Below the pieces are notes generated by a model. It saw nothing but the letters and a program-made list of their open reading frames with translations. It was not told the DNA's origin and made no database searches. DNA of 64,000 bases from Antedon mediterranea (taxonomy: Eukaryota; Echinodermata; Crinoidea; Comatulida; Antedonidae). The stretch is from positions 29,005,795-29,069,794 of the forward strand of contig NC_092670.1 in the NCBI RefSeq assembly GCF_964355755.1, given 5' to 3'. Below are positions 1 to 12,300 of this stretch, piece by piece. A program made the translations under genes and the position numbers. The first letter of the stretch is position 1, and each line of letters opens with the position of its first letter.

Positions 1-264
1 GTAGGTCTCTGTATTTACAATACCTTTCAATCTGCATTAAAAACTGCAATTTGTAACACTGTTCATGTGAAAATGTGTTACCCCTATTATTAAAAATTCT
101 TATAACAGTACAGTAAACTATGTTCTCTTGTGAGAAGTGAAATAGTATAATTAATATACTAATATTATATTGATAATTATCATCCAGCTACTAGGAACCA
201 ATTGTAAAGTTTTTCTAATTCAATTCATAATCATTCTTACATTATAATTATTCTTTATTTTTAG
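1..264. other. End of the intron upstream of e1
   Basis: AT-rich sequence ending in a pyrimidine-rich acceptor (ttctttatttttag). I recognise nothing else in it. Confidence 0.6.
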
Positions 265-361
265 ATCTTCAGCACATTTTAATAAGGAGATGTATGTTGA
301 TTTTGTAGCAGCACAAATCAAGACTCTGTCATTCTTGGCTTACATAATCAAGATATACCAG
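265..361 (+). CDS. TRRAP: TRRAP exon e1
   Basis: 97 bp. The first base completes a split codon, and the exon ends in phase 0 at CAG|GTGAG. It encodes [19 protein letters not shown], a highly conserved N-terminal HEAT-region block of TRRAP. Confidence 0.93.
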
Positions 362-3300
362 GTGAGAATAGAGCTTGCCACATACTGTTTCATCCCTTGC
401 CGCTTACTCCAAGGCTCACTTCATCTTGCAGTGTGGGTTCAAATGCCACAATGAATTGGGAAATATGTTTTCATTTACTATATTGTACATAATTTTTCAC
501 ATGCTTGATCCTCTGAGCATGGACCTATGAATTAATTATTAAATTTATAGGTCCATGCTCTGAGGCAATCCAGTTTGTTTGGTGAGGCATGTACCTAGTG
601 ACCAAAATGTAATTACCTACATACGACACATGGTAGTTTTGAAAGAAGATTACTCCAAATAGGCTCTACTCATGTTAGCAATGGAGTTTACATGTTATAA
701 TGTTTTGTTTCTTTTTTTTTTTGGTAAGGAATTGGTGAATTCGTGTGCTCCACAAATGGTGAAAGGCATTCTGGGATTGTTTCAGCACTGCCCAAGTGAA
801 GTGGCACATTTAAGGAAAGAGCTTCTGATTGCAGTACGACACATTCTAGCAACTGATCTCCGCAATAGTATGAATTTTTTTTCTTTACATAATTTTTATT
901 TTTTTTGTTAATATACACATTCCTACTATACTTCGTTTTACGTATCTATATAAATTTACGTAAGGGCATTAATTCAATTTACCTAATTGAATTTACAATT
1001 GAAAAAAAAATCAAGTCCTCTGAGACAGAGTGGATGAGAAAATGTTTTGCAAAGTGGGTACATTATTTGTTTTTTGTTTGGTCCATATTGAAGATGCAGA
1101 TAACTATAGTTTTAAATAAGATTTTATTACCTCACCAATACATTGAAAATCAATAGGCATGAAAACAAATGCTTTTATGATATATATATATGAGAGATCC
1201 ATTTTTCCACTTTTATGCTGCATTTATGCTGTATCTTAAGGTTAGATATTAACAATACAATGTTACTGATGATTATTACAGGATTTGTACCATCTATTGA
1301 TAAGCTGTTTGAAGAAAGTGTCTTGGTTGGAAGTGGATGGACAAGCAAAGAATCTTTGAGGTATTGTAGTTGTTTCTGTTATTAGAACATGTTACCCAAG
1401 GGTAGTGGTTTCTATATATAAATTTACGTAAGGGCAAAATTCGGTAAATCGCGCGTTATTTCTAGAATGTTTACTCGATGGTATATAAAGTTGGTTCGTA
1501 CTTTCGGTACTGATTTTAACCACTTGATGTAACCCTGTTTACTAATTAAATTGAGTTTGATAATTAGTTATTGACAAATAAAACAAATTTAGGTTCAACG
1601 ATTTGCCCCAAATAGGGGTGTTTTCCGATCGTGGTATACACTGTCTAATGGATGTCCGTCTTGAAAAATACCCGCAGACAATAATACGAGGATGCTTCGC
1701 ATTTTCCTATCTCCTCCTACGATAACTGTTTTTAATGGCCGAAAACCGGTTGAACAGCTCGAGTATAGCATCATAATGTTGAAGACAGGCAGATTTTCTT
1801 CAAAAAATACTATTTTGATAGATTTAATATACGTTTATACAAATGTATTGATTTGCGATGAATGGAACATTCCAAATTATTTGGTTTAACAAAAGTAGGT
1901 AAATTTATGTGCCCTTGGAGAATAAACATAAATAGTATTGCAATGCTGTACAATACTGTAAATAGATATTTAACCACTTTTGATCGCCATTTGAATCGCA
2001 AATTTCTTATTGTGAGTATTGGTACTGTTAGATATAATACAAACAAATATACAAATAAACTTTATTACTGTGAGTGTGGGTAGCCCCTACTTTTAGATTA
2101 TAAACACATAATAATATACAGTCAACTCTCCCAATACCGGACACCCTTGGGCGGGCATATATTTTCCAGTCCGGTTTCCTGAAAAAATATTTTTAAAGTC
2201 ATCACGTTGTCACTGAAAATGCTTTGAATCACCGGTCCGAATACTGCCCGGTACGGTCTAGCATAGGGAAGGCCTAGGCTATGATTGTGTCAAGCTAGTT
2301 TTAATTAAATAAATACTGATAGGCCTAGGCCTACTTTATTAATATTAAGCTAATTCAATTTACCTTTTTTAAAAGTTACATTATTTACTGTACCAATAAA
2401 ACATGTTACAGTAGTAAATTATTGTTTCTCAATGTGTTTTTAGCGGCAAAAAGGCCTAGGCTAGGTCTACGTACATACGGTGAACATAATTTTGGTCGTT
2501 TATTGTTTATCGCGAGCTAGCAGCAGCATGGGTGATAAAAATAGCAGAGCGGGGCTTTGATTGATGCGCATGTGCAGAGGTGTCATAATCAAATAAAAAC
2601 GCCCACACCAGTCCTAGACCACATGTTTGTTAAGCTCCTTTATTTTGACGTAATTTGATAGCAATAAACGAGCCAAGCAATAATGACACAATAATTAATT
2701 GGTAACATTTCAAAGTTTATTAACACTAGTTAAGTCAAGTTCATTCCGTTTACGTTTTGCCATAATGATTTCCAAATTTATAATAGTAAAACATTCCTTT
2801 TTAAAGTCCTATTGCAATTGTGAATTTAACAATAATTTAAACAAAACAAAGACACAAAGTGGAATGTAAATTGAACTTTATTAAAAAACAATTCATATGC
2901 TAAAAAACAGGGAGTTGTTAACAACTCCCTGCTAAAAACAATAGACATTAAGACATAGCGCTTCACCGCAGTTCGATACGCAACAAAGCAATTGCCGCCT
3001 CGTGGGTTAACAATGAACTGACCTGTCAATCACAGTGTAGCGCTCCATGGCAACATTATTTGATCGTACCGCGAAAAACGTCGCGCACTTCATGCATGGT
3101 CAGGGTATGGTTAAAAGCTTTTGTACATTGTGAATGTATTGAATCTGAGTCAGCGACGACGATGTTACGTTGTTTTCGTAAATATTTGGAATTTTTTAAC
3201 TGTCAGTCCGGTTTTCAGACGCTAATTTCCGTGTTTTGTACTTCATAATTTGTCCGGATTCCGGAATTGGGTATTCCGGTTTTCATAATAAATTACAGTA

Positions 3301-6300
3301 CATTTAGAATAGGGACAAATTGGGCCCTCCAAAAAAGTCCGGTTTTCCGTGAATTCCGGTTTTGGGAGAGTCCGGTATTGGGAGAGTTGACTGTAATACT
3401 TTATTACTGACAGTTGCTTCTCAACGTTTGTATTAATTAATAATTTAAAAAAATATAAACGTCGTAGTGGTGTATCGTTACATGTACTTTACTATTTCAA
3501 TCGACTATGACAGTGTGACAGTTTTAACAAAGCATTAAATCGGAAATGTTTTACTCTATTTAGTGGTATATTATTTATAGGCCTATAAAACATGAAAAAA
3601 TATTTTGTTACTGAGTGGATAAAGAATATATTAAAAAATTGATGTTAGATACAAAACACAAATTGGGTTTGTTTAAATGGGTAAAAATAAAAAATTTGAA
3701 TTCATTTTGTGACAAGTTTCTCTTTCTACATAAATTATTGTGTCTATTTATTCGTTTCTGTAAACGACAATGTATTATAGTCCTGCGGTACGTACATTTG
3801 AAATCGCCAGTTTTTTTACGCTGAAATTACTATGTATTCGAGAACCATCTGTGGGCACGACCTAGATGGTACGCGAGCGAAGCGAGCGGTACCATCTAGT
3901 ATGAATAAGCAATTTAGTAACTTTGTCAGCATACTATATGTCGAATTGTGTGTTACAGTAATTATTTCATAAGCTAATCTTTTAGAGTATATGCCTAATA
4001 GTAGTTAGAAAGACATACTGTAGGCCTAAGTTTATTCTGTTGTACAGTATTTTGTTTCTCTTGGGCTATTCCATTTTCCTTTCAAGGAGTGTTAATTGAA
4101 CATTTTTTTAATTTAATAAATTTTATGATATTTTTTTTATTGGTAATATTTTAGTGATAATACTGTCATCCTGTGAATATCAATGGATAGGTATTTCACT
4201 CCTAAACCTTATCTAACTAATGTTGTTTCTCTAGGCCTCTTGCATACAGCACTTTGGCTGATCTTGTGCACCATGTCCGCCAACACCTTCCTTTACAACA
4301 CCTATCCCTTGCTGTACATCTATTTTCAAAGAATGTTCATGACGAGTCTCTGCCATGTAGTATCCAGACCATGTCTTGCAAACTGCTATTGAACCTTGTA
4401 GACTGCATAAGGACCAAGTCTGAACAAGAACATGGAAATGTAAGCATATTTTTTTGTGGTAATATCTTCACAATCTTAAATGATAGTGGATAGTGTATAA
4501 GTGAACTATACGGCCCCAGCCCACGAATTTCACGTCGGCAATCGGCAATTGCCGACCTTATTGCCGACCTTAAATTGTCAGAGGACGGCAAGAGATTGCC
4601 GACCTTGAAACTAGGCTAGAGATCCCTCCTTTCAAGCCTCCTAGCAACAACATGGTACTTTAAGGGATCGTATCATTGAAATTTTAACAGGCATATTCAC
4701 CACCATGTTGTGTTTAGTTAACAAACCATGGAATTAAGATGATCCCTGAATTCACTCAACCATTACATCATGTTGTGTGTGAGCTGCATGCTTCCTATCA
4801 AGCTGGCTGGGCACAGCGCTGCGCGACAGACCTGTGTAGGGGAATACCCTGTTATGCCAAGCAAGCAACCAGGCTATGCTCTGTGTACGGCTAGCTCCAG
4901 AACCACGATGTTCAGCAATTATCAAATAGAATTTATCTTGTAAATTTTAGTGTTAGGTTTTTATATTTTAGATAATTTTGCTAGTTCTTTTTGCATAACA
5001 TTTAGCTAGGGAGGCTAGTGTAACGGTGGCAGTTTTATTTAAATATGCAATGTAATACAGTCTGTTCTGGCTATATTACATACCTTTTCTTCTCTCTATT
5101 ATAAATGTTTTATTCTACCAAGCTCTTTTCCTTCTCTTCTCTCCTCTTACCAGTACATCCATATTTTAAGGAACGGTCCTAATTAATATGCATGTACTGG
5201 GAGGGGACTATTTAGTAAAGGGAACATTCCATGATGATGAGGAAACAGTAATTGATTAAGGATGTGGGTTATAGGAGAGTGAATAAAGAGTACCTAGGGA
5301 TAGGAAGAAACCACTAGGAATGTTAATAGATGGAGTAGGGAGAAATAGTGAAAAAGGGTTGTTGACCTGATGGTCAGAGTGTTACACTAGGCCTAGCTAG
5401 GCCTTAGGTTAGCAAGAGGTTAGGCCTTGGTGAATTTTCTATTTTTAGAACTGCAGAGACTGCCGACCTTGGCGGATTTAAGGTCGGCAATTTTTTGCCG
5501 ACCTTCTTTTTTCTGAATTTCGTGGGCTGCGGCCCATATGACTTTCTCTCCTGATTATTTCCTGTCCCAACACATATCTTTCTTACTTTCCTTAGTAAAG
5601 ATTTGAAAGACCTACACAGTTGAGTGAGTGATATAGTATTACAGTCAGCTGCTCCAAATGAACTGATGATATACTTTATGATTCTGAAAAAAAAAAAATA
5701 TGAATCTGATCTGAAATCTGAATTTTAATGAAAAACATTGAACAATATATGTTCTAAAGACCAAAGCATTCAACTTAAATATGTACTTATTTTTTTAAAT
5801 GTTATATGGTTTTCAGTATAGGCTGATTTATGATTATTAATTTTGATTTGATTTTTTTTTGTAGGGGAGAGAAATCTTGATGAGGATGTTGGAAGTGTTT
5901 GTGCTTAAATTTCATACCATTGCCAAGAATCAACTACCTCCTATCTTTAAGAAAGTGTAAGTACAATCAACAAATCAAAAACTTGCCTTCTTAATACTAG
6001 AAACAGCTCATTCAACAGTTAAAGCCATTTTACCGTGCCCACTTCTATCTAGTTTAGTCTTAAATTGATGTAGCATTTTGAATGTAAATTTGAAACTTTA
6101 TTATTAAATTTTTGTTACTGTTATTCTAATTTATTATAATTATTGGAATAGTATTGGTGAAATGCTTTGATGATAATGTTAGATTTAATTTGGGGGGCTA
6201 ATATAATCTGTGCCCCAGATCTTATATTTGATTCCTCTTGTTACATTTGATTTTTTGTAATTCTTTTTTCCCTTGTTTTCAGGAGAAACCAGGGAACCAA

Positions 6301-9300
6301 TTCCAGTACCAATGAAAAGACTATCAACTTATCGCTAGGTGTCACATCCTCACAAACAACAACAACCGATTCAAGCACATCCGTTCCAGCTACTCCTGCA
6401 ACGCCAGCTCCTGCCACTCCTGGATTTCCACAATCTAACCCATTTCAGTCTAGTTCTAGTGGTGCTTCTACTCCGAGTATAACCGTCTCTGGCACACAGG
6501 TGGTTGTTAGTGACAAAGAGAAAGAGAAGGAATTAAAAGAGGAGGTTAAGCCAAAGACGTACCTGCCTACAAATTCAGCCCAACACAGTAATTACACAGT
6601 AACTGACTGCCGCAATTTAGTAAAAACGGTCATTTGTGGAGTTAAGACCATTACATGGGGCGTCAGCTCGTGCAAGTCTGGTGGAGGTTGGTTTAGCTTA
6701 AGATTTAAAAAGTTTCAGTTTCAGTGTACTATTAGTGAAACCACTAGAGTCGATAATATGTATATAAAAATGATTTCTTTAAATATTTGGATTTTTGTAT
6801 ACACAAGACATTTTTCTTTTCAGCTGAAACAAGCTTTGCAGCTCAGAATAAACAGTTTCACCCAAAAGAAACAGCTGTATTTGTCAAGTTAGTAAAATAT
6901 GGTGAGTAGTTGAATACATTGTCAATAATACTCAATCTTTCAATAACATCTTACCTATAGTAAGTATAGTTTTGTCATCAAAGTGTAGGCCTACAAGTTC
7001 CATTTTTGTCTTTGATGTGTTATTGAATGTCCATTACATTTGTATATTGTCTAGCCCAGTGGTTAAGGCAGAAGCACCATAAACTATAACCTTAACGTCG
7101 GCACCGATTTGTGACTGACATGGTAAAACAAGTATTTCCAGATAATAACTGCAATCTGTATGCCATGTGTACACAATTTTGATTACTTAAAGAAATTGTT
7201 TAGAAACTTTTGAGACAAGTAAGGGGTTACCACTTGGACATGACATGGCCCTTTTCTAGACAAAGACTATTTTGAAATGTTTGTTTTGACTATAGCATTA
7301 CAAGCACTTGATATCTATCAAATCCAAGTATCAACAACAGGACAGATGGTAGTAAGACCAGCTAACACCCAAAGTGTACGCTTAAAAGAAGAAAAAGAAG
7401 TTTTAGAACATTTTGCTGGTGTGGTATGTATTTAAGCATACAATTAAGCATATTTATATTTTATTTACTCTTGTATTTATAAAAACAAACATTACAAAAG
7501 TCAAAGGCAAACTCAAAAATATAAAATACTAAATTTTATATTACAAAATTATTATACTCAATAATTTGAATAATAAAGAACATACAATAATAAAATCTAG
7601 TCTGTTTATTACCAAATTTCTTTTTTCAAATCAAAGTCTTATATTACACCTAAGCATTGACAATGCATCATTTATCTAGAAGTAAACTCTCTAAAAAAAA
7701 ACTGCTTTGGCTGGCCCACAATGTCGAATTTTGAATTCAATGACATTGTTTGTGGGTAGAGAATAATGTTAGGACAGTGCATGTAAACTGATGTTTTAAC
7801 AAATACCAATTCATTTTATTTCTCAGTTCACTATGATGCATCCTTTGACATTCAAGGAAATCTACACGACAACCATTGACTTTGTTGTAGAACGTATCCA
7901 CCAAAATTTTCCTTTACAAATTGTTGCCAATGCATTTCTTGCAAATCCCACCACATCTGCAACATTTGCAACTATTCTAGTTGAATACCTCCTTGACAGA
8001 TTGGAAGAAATGGGTAGTAAGTATCATGTGTTGAGAACTGGTCATATTTTTATTTTTTAGTCATGTTGCCTATATATAAATATATACTTGATAGTATACA
8101 GTTGTTTTAAATACTTGATGGTTGTTTTTTTTTTATTTTATTTATTTCCTAGCTAATTTGGAACGTTCCAACTTGTATTTAAAACTCTTCAAGCTTGTGT
8201 TTGGGTCAGTGTCTCTCTTTGCTGCTGAAAATGAACAGATGTTGAAGGTACTGCTAAAAAATAATGAATAGTTTACACATTTTGGCTATGCCCATCTGCT
8301 TAACTTGATGTTATATGATTATTTGATTTACCCAAGCTTCACATAGGTACCAAGTTCAGATGCAGATCCCCGCCTTCCCGGAATTCCCCCCGAAAATCTG
8401 GAGATTCAAAATCTAGGATAAACCCACTGTGTGTTTTTTTAATTAAACAACATTTTCCCAAAACAAACATGTTATTTCACAATTAAAACTGCTGGCACTG
8501 TTTATAATGACCAGTAAAACAAAAGCATTTATTAGGCCTTTGTTTCATGAATTAACAGCCATCTATCAACTGCCAAGCCAAGCACATGTATTGTTGTATT
8601 GAAATGTCATATGCAACAATGCATCAATGGGCACGTTCACATAAAATGTTATCGAGCTTTCGTATCGTGATACTAGCTAGGTTCACATTAGCCATGTTCA
8701 CTAACTATCCTAGACCTATATATGCATATTAAATATTTTTGTCATGAATTTCAGTAAATACATTAAAATTAAAGTAATGTAATAATAAAATATTCAATGT
8801 AATACAGTTGTGGCGTGATTTCATAGACCAATGTATCATGTGACGGATCACTTAAAAATATGTATAGCCTAGTGAATAAATTTGACCATGTTCACATAAG
8901 ATTTTATCATGCTTTCGTATCGTGATATTATATAATCAGGAAGAGCGTTTACATAGAATTTAACATCGTGATATAAGTATGCTAATGAGGTGCACTGATG
9001 CGTGAAAGGTCAAACACACATTTACTTGTTTACTTGTAATCCTTTATAGTCGTATGAATAGAGGGAAATAGAGGGAAGCATAATTGCTTATAAGCCCCTC
9101 GCGGTTATCATGTCATATTATACAAACGGTGTGAACTTTAATGGATGGTTTACCAAAGCCTCATTTAGTCTATTTTTAAACAAATTTAAAGAACTAGCTG
9201 AAACAACCTAGTCTGAAAGATCATTCCTTCTCAAGTTTAACTTTAATTTATACCTATGTCCACGGGTCCTTAAATCGACATCTAATTTAAAAAAAAAATC

Positions 9301-12300
9301 ACTTGAGACAGACTCCATACCATTTATAATTTTGAAAACTTGAATCATGTCAGCTCTATGGCGTCTATAAATTGAAGTTAGTAAATCTAATAGCCTCAAA
9401 CGTTCCTTATATAATTTACGTAACCCTGGAATCATCCTAGTAGCTCTTTGCTGAACTTTCTCAAGCAAATCTTGATCTCTCTTAAGTATAGGATTTACAA
9501 CTGTATTACAATATTCAAGCATAAGACGAATCATAGCCTTAAACATTTTAAGAAAACCTATCCTCTTTAGAGATTTAAATGCACGATTTATCATCCCTAA
9601 TTTCCGATTTGCCCTTTACTAATTTAGTACATAATTTGACCCTCGGGAATATTGGACAAACAAACGGCAAAAAGATTTCTCATTAGATTTAGCTTCCGCA
9701 GCAATCTAATTTTCAAACTCCGACTTAGTATTTCTAATTAAATTAACCGAATCATTTCTTTTTCTCGTAAAATTTTCCCATTTACTAATAGTACATGTTT
9801 TCCGCTTTCTCTTTGCTTTAACGTATTTCTTCCAAGCTTTATTTTTTGATTTTATAGATTTTTCAATCGCTTTTGTCATCCAAATAGGTTTAACATTTTT
9901 AGCTCCCATTTTTGTCATTGAAAACTGCTTTGCCAATAATATTATTAAACACTTCCCAAGACTGCAAGCCAGACTTTGCCACAAAAATATTGTTCCACTC
10001 TACATTTCTAAGAATAATTCGCATATTATCATAATCCCCATGCTTATAACTACTTACATCGGGTTCAACTCGCAATTTAGATTAGATTTCAACAGAAAAA
10101 CAAAGTAACATGTGATCACTTTTACCCAAACCAAATCTAAAACATTAGGATGCTCTCCCTCTCTATAACGCGTGGGTTCATTTACATTCGGGAATGGGAA
10201 GCAATCATTAATCATTAATAGAACTCAATTTTTTATTTTCTTTAGTATTTATGTTCTTTCTATGGGGCACGAAAATTTTTCACAATCTTATTACCGTTGA
10301 TTTTTAACCCCTTCTCTCCTTTCATAGTTCTCTCTACAAGCTCATTTTTAAATTTTCTACATGCCTCCCTTTTCTTAATAGTCCTATCATTGCTTATAAG
10401 AATATTTTTCTTTAATGCAATAACAAATGCCTTACGTTTAGTTTGCTCATCGAAAAAAGCAATTTTAATCGGTCTCATGTATGCATTTTCCCCTCTAATT
10501 GTGCACCACGTGTCCCAACTCTAAAATAAGCCCGCAGGCTTGTATCGAGATCAAAGCCCACAAAAATATCAATCAACAAATTTATGTCATGCCGCTTTCT
10601 ATCTTCAGAATTTTCACTATCCGATTAAACCAATTCATATAACATTATGTTAGACCGTTGCTTTAAGATCTCGCTTTCATCTCCAAACCTAGCATTTATA
10701 ACTTGCAGTAACTCCTCTTTATCGGTCACCTTCGTATCCTTACTCATTTTTTCAACTTTCACCTCAAACTTATTAATCTTAGCATATTACTTGATATTAA
10801 TTTTTTCAGACTTAAGCTCATGAATTTGTTTAGAATTTTCGTCATTTTATTTTTTCATATTGGGACCTCTGGCTTCACCCAATACTCAAATAAAGTTGTT
10901 AACCTGTGGCCGTATTCACCAATCACACTTAAGTGAGATATTTCCCTTAAATCCTAAGGATTTCCCTTAAATCAAGAAAATATTAAGGGTTTCACTTAAG
11001 TGGTATTCACAAAGGGTTTAAGGTTAAGGGAAACCCTTAACTTGGTCTATTTTCCCCTTAACTTGGTCTATTTTCCCCTTAACTTTTAAGGGACCTCAGA
11101 GGTCCCTTAAAAGTTCCCTTAACTATTCAGTACCTTGGTTGTGCTGACGATTCTGTATGTGCGAGTACTATGCCTACTTGTAGATTGCCCCAGTCTAGGC
11201 TAGGTAGAGATGCTAGGCCCCCTGTTGGTCTGCCCACTAACCAGCCTAGGATTCATGTTTGGTTTGAGTAGCATCTAGACCTTTTTTTGCTGGATCCCCA
11301 CCCATACAAATTAGTCTATGCCTATATATTGATTTATTTGTTTTGTTTTGATTGCCATTATTTTTGTGGAAGATGGCTTCCCATTTCGTTGTAATAGAAA
11401 TTAGCCCCATTCTAGTAAGTAGTAGGCTAGGTAGAGATGCTAGGCCCCCTGTTGGTCTGCCCAGTAACCAGCCTAGGATGCATATGCCTCAATACAGACA
11501 GGTTTAGGCCTACACAAAATGTTGGTTTGTTAGTAGCATCTAGGCTAGACCTATTTTTCTTGATCCTCATACAAATTAGTCTAGGTTTAATATTCATTTA
11601 CTTGTTTGTGTTTTGACTGCCATCGTCCATACACTTTTCTCTTCATCCTCCCCGTCCCCCAACCCCTTACTCTTTTTTTAAATATGCAAATTAGTTTTAG
11701 AGAGGACAGTGATTGGACCATAGGGGAATTAAATCCTCTGTGATTGGACAATGGGAGAACTCATGAATATTTATGATTATTTTTACCCTTAAGTTTTACC
11801 CTTACATTAAGTGTTTTCCTTAGGTAAGTGAATCCCTTAACTCATTTGTGAATACCCCTTAAGTGTTTCCCTTTGTTAAGGGAATTCTTAAATTTTAAGG
11901 GTAAGTATTTCCCTTAGCCTAGGTGAGATTGGTGAATACGGCCACTCAGGTATTCAATGGAAAATGTTACATTTTTTTTTTCTAGCCACATCTTCATAAA
12001 ATAGTCAATCGTTCAATGGAGTTGGCGACAACAGCCAAAGAACCATACAATTACTTTCTACTATTGAGAGCCCTATTTAGATCAATAGGTGGTGGCAGTC
12101 ATGATCAACTTTATCAGGAGTTTCTACCTCTACTACCAAACCTCTTACAAGGTACTGTAATCATTAAATATATATTATACAAAAATAAATGTTTATGTGT
12201 TGAATGGGGATAATTATTTCATAAAATCAAAGATTTCCTTTTGTACTCAAGTTGAAAACCCGAAGTAGAACAGTCAATCTTTCATCTCTGTCAAATATTA

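Noticed and set aside
390-460. B-box-like 'gggttcaaatgcca' near 435
   Set aside because: No matching A-box or cloverleaf; most likely chance or a very old SINE.
3060-3248. Open frame inside the nested pogo-like MITE
   Set aside because: 62 codons, no DDE/D or helix-turn-helix motif; the element looks non-coding.
6500-6892. 130-codon open frame with an ATG
   Set aside because: It starts inside exon e6 in the TRRAP frame but runs through intron 6 and into e7 in the wrong frame; the spliced version restores the TRRAP sequence.
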